Assembly (NCBI GenBank): GCA_025464815.1
Contig: JAODMW010000113.1
Span: 1-45,622 of the forward strand
Reading direction: 5' to 3'
Source of the DNA: Microbacteriaceae bacterium
Lineage (GTDB): Bacteria; Actinomycetota; Actinomycetes; Actinomycetales; Microbacteriaceae
Length of the DNA stretch: 45,622 nt
In this document: positions 1 through 8,187 of the stretch, one piece after another
How the letters are laid out: the number at the start of each line of letters is the position of its first letter
Numbering within the stretch: position 1 is the first letter of the stretch
The notes under the pieces: model-generated
What the model saw: the letters and a program-made list of their open reading frames with translations, nothing else
Databases searched by the model: none
What the model was told of the DNA's origin: nothing
Position numbers and translations under genes: made by a program

Positions 1-635
<635 letters not shown>

Positions 636-641
636 ATGATT

Positions 642-668
642 CTGGCACTCTGACCTTGAGAGTGCAAG
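642..668 (-). promoter_or_regulatory. CIRCE-like operator 2 upstream of groEL
   Basis: A second, more degenerate 9-9-9 inverted repeat, with CTGGCACTC and GAGTGCAAG arms around nine bases. Its centre is 33 bp from that of the first CIRCE. The GCACTC/GAGTGC cores are intact, so HrcA could bind here cooperatively. Weaker outer bases make it less certain than the first copy. Confidence 0.8.
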
Positions 669-690
669 TGAGGCCGCAGCTTGCCGAAAC

Positions 691-1722
691 CTACGCGGGA
701 GCGACGAACGCGACCGATCCTGCGAGCGGCACGAGCTCGATCCAGGTGTTGCCCGCGGCGAGACGCACGGTCGCGCCGGTGTCGTCGACGAGGCGGATGG
801 GATCGGTGGCCGACGCCTTGCTCCAGCTCGCGTGCACGGTTCCGCCACCGGCGGAAACCCAGGCCTCGCCACCGCCGATCATTCCGGTCTTCGGAACACC
901 CTTGTCGTTGCTCACCGGAACGCGCAGCACGACCACGTTGCTCGCCTTGAGCTGCGCTCCGTTACTGTCGAGATCGGGACCGCTGCCCTGCGCACGGAGG
1001 AAGGCGCTCTGAGCCGGATCCCAGGTCCAGCTCCCCCTGGTGCCGCTCGAGAACGCATAGTTGATCGCCGCCGTCGGCCGGCCGTCCTTCGCCGCCGTGG
1101 ACGACGGTACGTCGAGCGAGAACGCGAACTGCTGGGCAGGTGCCGTTATTGCGGCGTGCTGGGCGAGCAGTTCCTTCGCCTTCACCAGCACATTGTGCGG
1201 CGCGGCCTTGGTGGGGGTGCGATAGAAAGTGCTCGCGGTATCCGACTGGCCGTGGATGGCGTTGTAGACCGGGGTCTTGCGCATGAGCGTGACGAACCGC
1301 TCCTGCCCGCCCGAATAGCAGACGATGCCACCGAGGGGAGAGATGATGTCGGGGTCCATCGGCCGGATGGACCGCACCGGCCCGAGCAGATCGGGAATCT
1401 CCGACTGCCACACCGCGACGTATCGGGTGAGGCCGCCCTCGACGAGTTCCTCGAACAGAAGGTCCGTCTTCTCCAGGCCGACCTGCGGACGGGCATCCGG
1501 ATGATTGTCGATCTTCGCCGCGATCGATGCGTGGTCGAGGGAGCCCGCGGGGACCGTCGTGCCGCGGAGTGGGGCGATGGCCGTGGGGGCCGGAGTCGTG
1601 TACGTGGAGGTGTAACTCGGCGTGGGCTGCGGCACTGGCTTCTCGGTCGCGCATCCGACCGCGGCGAGAAGGATGCCGAGCGCCGCCGCAACCGTCGCCG
1701 CAGGTTTCGCCCGCCGCCGCAT
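691..1722 (-). CDS. DUF3048 domain-containing lipoprotein
   Basis: Predicted secreted lipoprotein of about 343 residues with no known biochemical role; the family includes Bacillus YerB. The N-terminus is a basic stretch (RMRRRAKPA), a hydrophobic run and an AVGC lipobox at residues 21-24, followed by a P/T/S-rich linker. The body carries the DUF3048 features (PLRG near 60, AKIDNHPDARPQVGLEKTD, GPVRSIRPMD, SGGQERF) and a C-terminal half matching the associated DUF3048_C domain. I chose the ATG at 1722; the track's GTG at 1743 adds seven residues and has no ribosome site. Transcribed toward groEL, with the CIRCE pair between the two genes. Confidence 0.9.
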   Translation of the reverse strand: MRRRAKPAATVAAALGILLAAVGCATEKPVPQPTPSYTSTYTTPAPTAIAPLRGTTVPAGSLDHASIAAKIDNHPDARPQVGLEKTDLLFEELVEGGLTRYVAVWQSEIPDLLGPVRSIRPMDPDIISPLGGIVCYSGGQERFVTLMRKTPVYNAIHGQSDTASTFYRTPTKAAPHNVLVKAKELLAQHAAITAPAQQFAFSLDVPSSTAAKDGRPTAAINYAFSSGTRGSWTWDPAQSAFLRAQGSGPDLDSNGAQLKASNVVVLRVPVSNDKGVPKTGMIGGGEAWVSAGGGTVHASWSKASATDPIRLVDDTGATVRLAAGNTWIELVPLAGSVAFVAPA

Positions 1723-1752
1723 CCGTATCTGCCCCTGCCCCACGCGGCAACA

Positions 1753-1784
1753 CTAACGCCGCCCGGTTTCCCGGACGGCGTTAG
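1753..1784 (-). terminator. Strong hairpin downstream of the cold-shock gene
   Basis: Near-perfect stem: nine pairs (CTAACGCCG/CGGCGTTAG), one mismatch, four more pairs, and a four-base TTTC loop. It sits 27 bp past the cold-shock stop codon and ahead of the DUF3048 gene. No strong U tract follows, so termination may be partial. Confidence 0.7.
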
Positions 1785-1810
1785 CAGAGGCGCGCCGCGA
1801 TTCGACCTGG

Positions 1811-2017
1811 CTACTGCGCCAGACGAACCGATTCGGCCTGGGGACCCTTGTTGCCGGTGCCGACTTCGAAGGTCACCTGCTGTCCCTCCTCGAGAACCTT
1901 GTAACCACCCATGTCGATGGCGGAATAGTGAACGAAAACATCCTGTCCTCCACCTTCGACGGTAATGAATCCGTAGCCCTTTTCAGCGTTGAACCACTTC
2001 ACGGTTCCATTCGCCAT
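1811..2017 (-). CDS. Cold-shock protein (CspA family)
   Basis: A 68-residue single cold-shock domain that binds single-stranded nucleic acid and acts as an RNA chaperone. RNP1 (KGYGFITV, 13-20) and RNP2 (VFVHY, 27-31) are intact, and the [14 protein letters not shown] start is typical of actinobacterial CspA-like proteins. The track ORF is longer (to 2131), but the ATG at 2017 has a GGGAG ribosome site and gives the family's usual length. The 270 bp upstream contain no gene and probably hold the promoter and a structured 5' leader. A strong hairpin follows the gene. Confidence 0.96.
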   Translation of the reverse strand: MANGTVKWFNAEKGYGFITVEGGGQDVFVHYSAIDMGGYKVLEEGQQVTFEVGTGNKGPQAESVRLAQ

Positions 2018-2290
2018 TGATAACTCCCTGCTGTGTTCCGTGCGGTACGTGCGATGTTGCGAGGCACCGAGTCGCGAACCCGATTTCGCGGGTTCACCTG
2101 TACCGACCATTGCTCCGCGCACTGCGGGCACGAGCGAACCGGGTGGGGCGACTAGTCCCAGATAATAACGACGATATGGCGCAACCGGAACGGAGAATGT
2201 GCTAAAGCGGGGTCGATTTCGAAGAAACGCGATTAATTAAACATCGGCGTAACACGGTGGAGACGTAGCGAGCGGTTTGCGCCCGCCGCC

Positions 2291-2857
2291 CTAGCCCGCG
2301 GGGAGAACGTAGTCGGTGCCGAGCACGATCGTGAGGGGCGATGCCGTGAACGCACTGGACAGGCTGATCGTGCCGACTTTCAGGGACAGCACGAGTGCTC
2401 GCGCAGCACCCTCATTGGCCGGATCGCTGTAGTACACCACCGTCTTTTTGACATCGGTCGTCGAGGCGCTCGCGCGCGTGCCGATGGAGGACGAGGCACC
2501 GCCCCAGCCCTGCGCGACCAGGTTGTTGCCCGCGCCGTTCGCGAGGCCTGTGGTCGTCGTGCCGTTGAGGATCGTGATCGGGATGGTCGGGTTCAGCTTT
2601 GCTTCGGCGGTCGGGCTGGCCGAGGGGGTCGGACTCGCAGACGCGGTGGGGGCCGCGAAGAACGGCAGGCCGAGATGGAGCCTTCCGGAAACCACCGAGA
2701 GGCCGAACAGGCCGGCCGCGACCAGCACGACCGTGGCGAGCACAGCCCAGGCGAAGGCGATCCAGCCGCGACCCTTCTTGGCCGGGCCACGGTGCGCGCC
2801 CGTGCGCAGCAGGTCATCGGGCACGCTGTCGAAGCGGTCTTTCTGGTAAGTCGCCAT
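2291..2857 (-). CDS. LytR C-terminal domain membrane protein
   Basis: A 188-residue single-pass membrane protein. Residues 1-30 are cytoplasmic and basic, 32-55 form one transmembrane helix, and a low-complexity linker rich in A/S/P/T (about 68-85) leads to an extracytoplasmic LytR_C domain (ILNGTTTTGLANGAGNNL, VYYSDPANEGAARAL). That domain occurs in LytR-CpsA-Psr proteins and alone in actinobacteria; its exact role at the cell wall is not settled. There is no LCP catalytic domain here. It starts 18 bp after the DUF3263 stop and has a GGAAGAG ribosome site, so the two genes form an operon. Confidence 0.88.
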   Translation of the reverse strand: MATYQKDRFDSVPDDLLRTGAHRGPAKKGRGWIAFAWAVLATVVLVAAGLFGLSVVSGRLHLGLPFFAAPTASASPTPSASPTAEAKLNPTIPITILNGTTTTGLANGAGNNLVAQGWGGASSSIGTRASASTTDVKKTVVYYSDPANEGAARALVLSLKVGTISLSSAFTASPLTIVLGTDYVLPAG

Positions 2858-2875
2858 TACTCTTCCGGTCGCTCT

Positions 2876-3196
2876 TTACTGCTGGTCGGTCGTGGGGTCG
2901 GGAGTTCCAAGGACTCGGGCCGATCGCGCACTGGTGCGAGCATCCCGCAGTCGCTGCAGCCTTTTGACCAGCATCGGATCGAAGATCAATGCACCTGGCG
3001 AGTCGAGCGCAGCATTCAGCAACTGATAGTACCGGGCTGCCGAAAGTCCGAACTCCGCCCTGATGGCCTCGTCCTTGGCACCTGCGTGCTTCCACCACTG
3101 GCGTTCGAAACTGAGGATGCTCCGCTCTCGGGCGGAGAGTTCGGGAACCGTCGGTTGCGACGACGCTGCGCGCTCGCGCTCAGACTTCGCTCCCAC
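2876..3196 (-). CDS. DUF3263 family protein
   Basis: A 106-residue actinobacterial protein of unknown function. The recognisable core is LSARERSILSFERQWWKHAG (about 20-39) followed by AIRAEFGLSAARYYQLLN and DPMLVKRLQRLRD. The pattern of short helices resembles a DNA-binding helix-turn-helix, but that is inference. It starts with GTG behind a strong GGAGGAG site and is followed 18 bp later by the LytR_C gene, an adjacency that is common in this group. Confidence 0.88.
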   Translation of the reverse strand: MGAKSERERAASSQPTVPELSARERSILSFERQWWKHAGAKDEAIRAEFGLSAARYYQLLNAALDSPGALIFDPMLVKRLQRLRDARTSARSARVLGTPDPTTDQQ

Positions 3197-3292
3197 TGCT
3201 CTCCTCCGGGTTCCAGCTCGGGTTCACGGCAATACTAGGGCGGCGTTGCTGAGTGAACCCGATGTGACCCTCCCTTGGCCCGAATTGGGCGC

Positions 3293-4252
3293 TCACAGCC
3301 AGTCGAGGGACTGACCGTGCGGACCGGTATACGCCAGAGGCCTCTCGTTGAGGGCGAGAACGAACCTGCCGCGGGGAGCGATGCCGTCGGACAATGAGGC
3401 GCTGACGCTCGGCAGCCCGCCAACGCCTTCGAGGGAGATCCAGTCCGTGCCAAGTGCGCGTACGGCTTCCACGAAACGCATCCGCTCGTCGAAGGCCAGG
3501 TAGACGAGTACGCCACTCGCCACGACGACGAGCGTCGCGTCCGCCGGCGCCTCTGCCGCCAGCGCGTCGAGCGCGCTCGTTGCATCCCCTTCCACCAGGA
3601 GCGGCGGGTCTTCCCTGGCGATCGCGATGGCCGCGCGCAGGCGCTGTCGTCGCTCTTCCTGCTCCGGCCAGACAAGGGTTTCGAGCCACAGCATGTCGCC
3701 GCGGGAGCGGACGTCGAGAGGACTCAGGTCGATTCCGGCGCGCCACACAATGTCAGGCAGCGTGGTCGGGATGGGGACCCCGCCCGTCGTGGCACAGTCG
3801 AGCAGCACCGTGCTCGGACCGTCGAACGGATGCAGCGGCTCCCGCTCGTCGTAGCGATAGCTGTACCGGTCGGGGTAGAGACACAGGCCGGCGCTCGCTC
3901 CGACCTCGAGCAGTGCAAGCGGGCCGGGGATCGACGCCAGCGCCGGAAGCAACGAGGCGCACCGACGCGGTTCGTTGGTCTGCGTCATCCGCATCATGGT
4001 CTCTTCGGCAACCTGAGGCCAGTGGGCCAGCAGCCATTCACGGAAGGCCGCATAGCCACCCTCCGGCGCCCCGAGCAGTCGCGACACCGCGAAGATCAGG
4101 TTCGGCTGGCGCTTCTGCAGCGGCAACCCGTCGATGACGCGGATCAGCTCCGGGTCGGCGGCGAGCGCGAGAGCCCACTCCTCGTAGATGGCAGACTGCC
4201 CGCGGGCCTCGATCTCGCCGAAGCTGCGGTACCACTCCGCCGTGTCCCTCAC
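3293..4252 (-). CDS. DUF2332 family protein
   Basis: A 319-residue cytoplasmic protein of the DUF2332 family. Diagnostic stretches are FGEIEARGQSAIYEEWALAL near the N-terminus, TQTNEPRRCASLLPAL, the glycine motif LLEVGASAGLCLYPDRYSY (about 113-131) and HGQSLDWL at the C-terminus. The LLEVGASAGL motif resembles the SAM-binding loop of class I methyltransferases, so a methyltransferase-like fold is plausible but unproven. It starts with GTG that overlaps the stop of the upstream acetyltransferase (GTGA), which implies translational coupling. Confidence 0.9.
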   Translation of the reverse strand: MRDTAEWYRSFGEIEARGQSAIYEEWALALAADPELIRVIDGLPLQKRQPNLIFAVSRLLGAPEGGYAAFREWLLAHWPQVAEETMMRMTQTNEPRRCASLLPALASIPGPLALLEVGASAGLCLYPDRYSYRYDEREPLHPFDGPSTVLLDCATTGGVPIPTTLPDIVWRAGIDLSPLDVRSRGDMLWLETLVWPEQEERRQRLRAAIAIAREDPPLLVEGDATSALDALAAEAPADATLVVVASGVLVYLAFDERMRFVEAVRALGTDWISLEGVGGLPSVSASLSDGIAPRGRFVLALNERPLAYTGPHGQSLDWL

Positions 4253-4722
4253 GCGGACTGTTCCCGCACGGCGGCGCGATACATCGAGAGGTGCTCGATC
4301 CCCGCCTCGACATACACCTCGCCGAACGCTTCGAAAGCGAACTTGGCGTAGAGCGGCGCGACGTAGTGCTGCGCGTGCAAGAGCATCGCCTCGTGACCGA
4401 AGCTGCCGATCGCCTCACGCACGAGCACCTGGGCGAGGCCCTCACCGCGACGATCGGCGCGCACGACGACGCGCCCCAGGATGCGGTGGGCGTCGAGGTG
4501 GGTCGCCTGCACGTCGTAGAGCACGCGGAGGTAGGCTGCCGTGCCACGATCGTCATCGATCCAGAAGTGCTCGGTCGAAGGCTCGAGGTCCCGATTGTCG
4601 AGCTCTTCTTCGTCGATTCTCTGTTCGACGAAGAAGACGTCCGTTCTGAGCTTGAGAAACGAATAGAGTTCTGCGGTTGTGAGTTCGCCCCACGATTTTC
4701 GCACTACGGAACAATCGGGCAT
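4249..4722 (-). CDS. GNAT family N-acetyltransferase, ElaA-like
   Basis: A 157-residue acetyl-CoA-dependent acyltransferase of the ElaA type. ElaA features are the opening LTTAELYSFLKLRTDVFFVEQ, the strand AAYLRVLYD and the pyrophosphate-binding RILGRVVVRADRRGEGLAQVL (motif A, about 84-104). The substrate is unknown. I chose the ATG at 4722 because it matches the family N-terminus; the track ORF extends 168 codons upstream over msrB. It is divergent from msrB, 51 bp apart, and coupled to the DUF2332 gene by a 4-bp overlap. Confidence 0.9.
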   Translation of the reverse strand: MPDCSVVRKSWGELTTAELYSFLKLRTDVFFVEQRIDEEELDNRDLEPSTEHFWIDDDRGTAAYLRVLYDVQATHLDAHRILGRVVVRADRRGEGLAQVLVREAIGSFGHEAMLLHAQHYVAPLYAKFAFEAFGEVYVEAGIEHLSMYRAAVREQSA

Positions 4723-4773
4723 GATCCCGAGTTTAATGAATCGAACGTTGTATTCCGGAAAGGAAGAATCCCC

Positions 4774-5196
4774 ATGAACGCCAGCGCCGACCCCACCAAC
4801 TATCCGCTCGCCAAGTCCGATTCCGAATGGCGCGAGGAGTTGGACCCCACGCGATTCTCGATTCTTCGTGAAGCTGCGACCGAGCGCCCGTGGTCGGGCG
4901 CCCTCCTCGATGAGAAGCGCTCCGGCGTCTACACCTGTGGCGCTTGTAATGCGGAGCTCTTCGCGAGCGGCACCAAGTTCGACTCCGGATCCGGCTGGCC
5001 GAGCTTCTACGAGTCCGTCAACCCCGATGCTGTCGTGCTCAAGACCGACACCACCCTCGGCATGACTCGCACCGAGGTCCTGTGCGCGAACTGCGGTTCG
5101 CACCTCGGTCATCTTTTCGACGACGCGTACCAGACGCCGACCGGCGACCGCTATTGCATGAATTCGCTCTCCCTCAACTTCAAGGAAGCGGATTAG
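4774..5196 (+). CDS. msrB: Peptide-methionine (R)-S-oxide reductase MsrB
   Basis: Repairs the R-sulfoxide of oxidised methionine in proteins. The 140-residue sequence has both zinc CxxC pairs (C55/C58 in YTCGACN, C104/C107 in LCANCGSH) and the catalytic cysteine C128 in RYCMNS, plus the substrate-pocket GSGWPSFYE. The ATG at 4774 follows an AAGGAAG ribosome site. The nitroreductase-like gene starts 13 bp downstream, so the two are probably cotranscribed as an oxidative-stress pair. Confidence 0.96.
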   Translation: MNASADPTNYPLAKSDSEWREELDPTRFSILREAATERPWSGALLDEKRSGVYTCGACNAELFASGTKFDSGSGWPSFYESVNPDAVVLKTDTTLGMTRTEVLCANCGSHLGHLFDDAYQTPTGDRYCMNSLSLNFKEAD

Positions 5197-5209
5197 CCAC
5201 CGCACGCCG

Positions 5210-5749
5210 GTGTTGGATGCCGTCACCAGGCGGCGCTCCCAGCCGAAGGTGACGGATGCGGCGCCCAGTCACGATGAGCTGCTCCCGCTCGTCGAGGCGG
5301 CCGCAGCCGTTGCCGATCACGGTTCGCTGCGGCCCTGGAGGCTCATCGAACTGCGCGGAGAGGCGCGAGCGCGCCTCGGCGCGGCATTCGTCGAGGCGAG
5401 TGGGCTGGACGGCGAGAACGGCGCGAAACTCGCCGGCAAGCCGCTCCGTGCTCCGCTGCTGATCGCCATCGTGGTCAGCCACCGGCCGAGTTTCAAGGTG
5501 GCCGAGTGGGAGCAGGATGCCGCGGCATCCGGTGTCGCCCACACCCTGAGCCTGCTGCTCGATGAGGCCGGGTGGGGCGTCATGTGGCGAACAGGGCACC
5601 TGACCCGGACCGAGCCGGTGCGCGCGATGCACGAACTCGGCGACAACGAGGAACTGCTCGGCTGGCTTTACGTCGGCGGCCTGCACGACGACGCCAAGAA
5701 GGGCGAGAAGAAGACAGTCAGCGCGCGCGAGTTTTTGACTCAGCTCTGA
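5210..5749 (+). CDS. Nitroreductase family protein
   Basis: A 179-residue flavin-dependent oxidoreductase-like protein of the small YdjA/nitroreductase type. Typical features are LVEAAAAVADHGSLRPWRLIEL, with the Arg/Pro/Trp stretch expected to contact FMN, LLIAIVVSHR, a central helix VAHTLSLLLDEAGWGVMWRTG and the C-terminal LGWLYVGG. It starts with GTG 13 bp after msrB. Its last 32 bp overlap the convergent YdcZ-type gene. The physiological substrate is unknown. Confidence 0.85.
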   Translation: MLDAVTRRRSQPKVTDAAPSHDELLPLVEAAAAVADHGSLRPWRLIELRGEARARLGAAFVEASGLDGENGAKLAGKPLRAPLLIAIVVSHRPSFKVAEWEQDAAASGVAHTLSLLLDEAGWGVMWRTGHLTRTEPVRAMHELGDNEELLGWLYVGGLHDDAKKGEKKTVSAREFLTQL

Positions 5750-6707
5750 TCGCTCGCGAGGGCACGGCAGCGAGTCCCACCGCGAGCAAGGTGAGTATCG
5801 TGCCGGCGATCGTGGTCCAGGCGACCACGTGCCCCGGAATCGGCGCCACCAGGTCGAGCACGAGCGAGATGGTGAGCTGGCCCGCGATCGTGCCGAGGCC
5901 GAGCAGCAGTACGCCGGTCCTCCGCACCAGGATCGCGGCGGCCGCGATGAAGCAGACGCCGATCGCTCCTCCGACGTAGAGCAGCGGGTTCGACGGAAGG
6001 TGCGTCGGCCAGCCAACAAAGCTCGAGTGCACCACCGTGGCGATCAGCAGAACTGCCGTTCCAACCACGAAGTTGATGAATGTGGCCGTGAGCGCCGATT
6101 CCGCCAGGCCTCGCACCTGGCCGTTGACGGCCTGCTGCCAGCCGATGCCGAGACCGGCGACGAACGGCATGGCGAGCATCCAGAACGGGATGCTGCCCAC
6201 CAGCTCTGACGAGACAGCCCAGATGACGGCGGCCAGCGCGATCGCCGAGCCGATGAGCCTCGTCCAGGTGACGGCTTTCGCGGCCATGGTACCGAGGCCG
6301 CTGCGGTCGATGAGCAGGCCGCTGATCGTCTGGCCGCACACCGTGGCGACGGTGAACAGGGCGACACCGAGCAACGCGGCGGTCAGCCCCTGGGAGAGAA
6401 CGAGAAACGCTCCAGCGGCACCCCCGCAAAGGTGCCACCACGGTATCGACCGGCTGCCGAGAGCTGCCATCACTCGTCCCAGTCCGCGACGGCCCGGCGC
6501 CCAGAACAGCATCACGATCATGAGGATGACGAGACCGGAGCCGAAGGAGATCAGCGCGGCCGCATAACCGTCCCCGAGTTCCTTGCCCAGCTCCCCGTTG
6601 ATGCGCGACTGCACCGCCACGAAACCGCCCGAGATGACGGCGACGATCATCGCTGTCACGAGAGCGGTTCTGGAAGTGGCCGGAGGCGCAGGAGTATCTG
6701 ATGTCAT
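5718..6707 (-). CDS. DMT superfamily YdcZ-type (DUF606) membrane protein
   Basis: A 329-residue integral membrane protein with about ten hydrophobic helices arranged as two tandem DUF606/YdcZ repeats. The first repeat begins at VAVISGGFVAVQSRINGELG and the second at FVAGLGIGWQQAVNGQVRG, each with the conserved Q-R/N-G-x-L/V motif. These proteins belong to the drug/metabolite transporter superfamily; no substrate can be named. The ATG is at 6707. It converges on the nitroreductase-like gene with a 32-bp overlap. Confidence 0.9.
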   Translation of the reverse strand: MTSDTPAPPATSRTALVTAMIVAVISGGFVAVQSRINGELGKELGDGYAAALISFGSGLVILMIVMLFWAPGRRGLGRVMAALGSRSIPWWHLCGGAAGAFLVLSQGLTAALLGVALFTVATVCGQTISGLLIDRSGLGTMAAKAVTWTRLIGSAIALAAVIWAVSSELVGSIPFWMLAMPFVAGLGIGWQQAVNGQVRGLAESALTATFINFVVGTAVLLIATVVHSSFVGWPTHLPSNPLLYVGGAIGVCFIAAAAILVRRTGVLLLGLGTIAGQLTISLVLDLVAPIPGHVVAWTTIAGTILTLLAVGLAAVPSRAIRAESKTRAR

Positions 6708-6802
6708 GGTGGGCTCGCACTAACGCTACCGGTCACTTCCGTGCCACCCAGCCGCACTGACCGCATGCCGGGACGCGGCCAAGTAATATGGGACGGTCAT
6801 TC

Positions 6803-6876
6803 GCCCCCTTAGCTCAGTTGGCCAGAGCACCGCTCTTGTAAAGCGGGGGTCGTCGGTTCGAATCCGACAGGGGGCT
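6803..6876 (+). tRNA. tRNA-Thr (anticodon TGT)
   Basis: A 74-nt cloverleaf: acceptor GCCCCCT/AGGGGGC with discriminator T, D stem GCTC/GAGC, anticodon stem CCGCT/AGCGG with loop CTTGTAA giving anticodon TGT, and T arm GTCGG-TTCGAAT-CCGAC. No CCA is encoded. The 3' part is the left attachment site of a genomic island whose right end carries a copy of it at 12269-12304. Confidence 0.97.
6837..6872 (+). repeat. attL core within tRNA-Thr
   Basis: A 36-bp segment from the anticodon loop to the acceptor stem that is identical to 12269-12304. Allowing two mismatches, the match extends to 48 bp (6831-6878 against 12263-12310). This is the usual crossover region for tRNA-targeting tyrosine integrases. 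Confidence 0.88.
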
Positions 6877-6885
6877 CCCCATTTT

Positions 6886-6924
6886 GCTGGTCGAGTAGCG
6901 CCCTCTGGGGCGCGTATCGAGACC
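6886..6924. repeat. Imperfect palindrome next to tRNA-Thr
   Basis: Left arm GGTCGAGTAGCGCCC and right arm GGGGCGCGTATCGAGACC pair around a TCT centre with small bulges. The form resembles dispersed palindromic elements I associate with Microbacteriaceae intergenic regions, but I cannot confirm copy number here. It lies ten bases past the tRNA 3' end, inside the integrase remnant. Confidence 0.5.
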
Positions 6925-7069
6925 CCAGGGCCGCTTTGCCCACGTTGCCCACACTCAGCGGGGCCGCTGTGGCATTGAGGGCGACCGCAGCGGTGTCCAG
7001 ATCTTCGTCGAAGAGGTCGCTGTAGGTGTCGAGGGTCTCCTTGGCGGAACCCGATCTACAGACATCGAT

Positions 7070-7363
7070 TTATTGCTCTCCGCTGGTTCTTGGCAGCGAA
7101 CGATCTTCCGCATCCACGATGCTGAGCATGCGGGGATCATGAGGCAGCGACCAGTTCTCGTTGAAGGAGACGATCGAAGGAAATTCGGCAACCGGCAGCT
7201 TCGCGTCAAAGAGGGCCAGCGTTTCACCATCACCATCACCTTCGGCAGCGGGCGAGATGATCCCGTGCAAGCCGAGCGGCAAGCGCAATATTCTGGCAGA
7301 CCATGTAGTTATCGATAGCGCCGTGGATACCTACCGGATATGCGTTCGAGTCTCGGAAGCGAC
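7070..7363 (-). pseudogene. Frameshifted remnant, possibly a RES-domain protein
   Basis: Two overlapping frames together read AYPVGIHGAIDNYMVCQNIALAAR and then LGLHGIISPAAEGDGDGETLALFDAKLP, continuing to a TAA stop at 7070. The join requires a frame change near 7285. The pattern of a helix ending in ALAAR, then G-hydrophobic-SPAA, G and LALF resembles the C-terminal part of RES-domain NAD-degrading toxins. This assignment is tentative. The 5' end is lost against the cupin stop codon at 7364, and the 3' end abuts the integrase remnant. Confidence 0.4.
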
Positions 7364-7762
7364 CTAAAGCGCGTTGTACTCGCCATCGGTGACCTGCTCG
7401 CCCCACGTCGACTCGGGCTCATCGATGACAGACGCACCGCCCTCCCACATAGCAAGGTGCGCCATGAAGTCATCGGGGGATGCCCCATGCCAGTGCCACT
7501 CGCCCGGTGGGGTGTAGATCGTGTCGCCCGGACGGATCTCGATGACCTCTCCCCCGCGAGCCTGGATGCGGCCGACGCCTTCGGTGACATGCAGTGTTTG
7601 GCCGCGGGCGTGGCTGTGCCATGCGGTGCGTGCGCCCGGCGTGAAGCGCACAATGTTGACGCGCATGTCGTCGCCCTTGGCAAGAACGTCGAAGTACACG
7701 TTGCCAATGAACATCTCGGCGGCGCCCTGGATAGTGGGTGTCTTGGGTTGAAGTTCCATCAT
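7364..7762 (-). CDS. Cupin domain protein, (R)-mandelonitrile lyase-like
   Basis: A 132-residue single-domain cupin. Motif 1 is visible in FTPGARTAWHSHARGQTLHVTEG and motif 2 in RPGDTIYTPPGEWHWHG, giving the usual histidine/glutamate metal-binding set. Similar proteins are often annotated as (R)-mandelonitrile lyase or as carboxymuconolactone-decarboxylase-associated cupins; the true substrate is unknown. Start is at one of two adjacent ATGs (7762/7759) behind AGAGAAAG; the track ORF extends too far upstream. It is the last gene of the island operon, 13 bp after DUF2255. Confidence 0.85.
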   Translation of the reverse strand: MMELQPKTPTIQGAAEMFIGNVYFDVLAKGDDMRVNIVRFTPGARTAWHSHARGQTLHVTEGVGRIQARGGEVIEIRPGDTIYTPPGEWHWHGASPDDFMAHLAMWEGGASVIDEPESTWGEQVTDGEYNAL

Positions 7763-7775
7763 TACTTTCTCTCGT

Positions 7776-8168
7776 TTATTCGACGTGACTAGGAGCGGGC
7801 CGAGGAGTGATTCGCACGCTCGCCGCCTTCGGGCCCTTACCCTGCATGATCGGCACGGCCGAGCTACCTGGGTACTTGGATTCGTAAGCAAGGTCAATCG
7901 CTGCCTCGTCTACGTTCCCTGCAGCCTCGAACATGACCTCCCAGAACTGCCCGGCGACGCGCACGCGTCCGGCCCCCTGTGTGACAGCGGCTTGATACCA
8001 CCGGGACTGCGGTCCGTTGGCTGCGCGGACGTAGACGTTGTCTCCGACGACTAGCGCCCAGGTTTGAGTGGGTTTGCCGTAGGTAGTGCCATCCTCGCGA
8101 AAGGGCGACACGTAGAGATAATTTTCGCTGGCGATCTTGGTTAGCTGGTCCGCTGACCATTCGTTCAT
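7776..8168 (-). CDS. DUF2255 family protein
   Basis: A 130-residue protein of the DUF2255 family. Recognisable segments are the N-terminal EWSADQLTKIASENYLYVSPFREDG, the strand WALVVGDNVYVRAANG, SRWYQAA and the C-terminal YPGSSAVPIMQGKGPKAASVRI. The family is predicted to form a small split beta-barrel related to flavin-binding nitroreductase-like proteins, and it is often found near SDR and AKR genes. ATG 8168 is preceded by GAAGGAG. It sits between the deleted AKR and the cupin in the same operon. Confidence 0.85.
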   Translation of the reverse strand: MNEWSADQLTKIASENYLYVSPFREDGTTYGKPTQTWALVVGDNVYVRAANGPQSRWYQAAVTQGAGRVRVAGQFWEVMFEAAGNVDEAAIDLAYESKYPGSSAVPIMQGKGPKAASVRITPRPAPSHVE

Positions 8169-8187
8169 GGGGTACTCCTTCTTCTGA

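Larger units (their letters stand above)
6809..7051 (-). pseudogene. Tyrosine integrase C-terminal remnant reading into tRNA-Thr
   Basis: On the minus strand an open frame reads SAKETLDTYSDLFDEDLD, the segment around and after the catalytic tyrosine of actinophage-type tyrosine integrases, and then an unconserved tail ending in VGFEPTTPALQERCSGQLS encoded by the complement of tRNA-Thr. The stop lies inside the tRNA gene. Everything upstream of the Tyr region (the R, K and HxxR boxes) is missing, so it is inactive. It resembles the second remnant at 45 kb (SAAMTLDVYSELFDDDLD), so related integrases used both tRNA sites. Confidence 0.8.

Noticed and set aside
4723-5226. N-terminal extension of the ElaA-like acetyltransferase ORF
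   Set aside because: It is antisense to msrB; the family N-terminus begins at the ATG at 4722.
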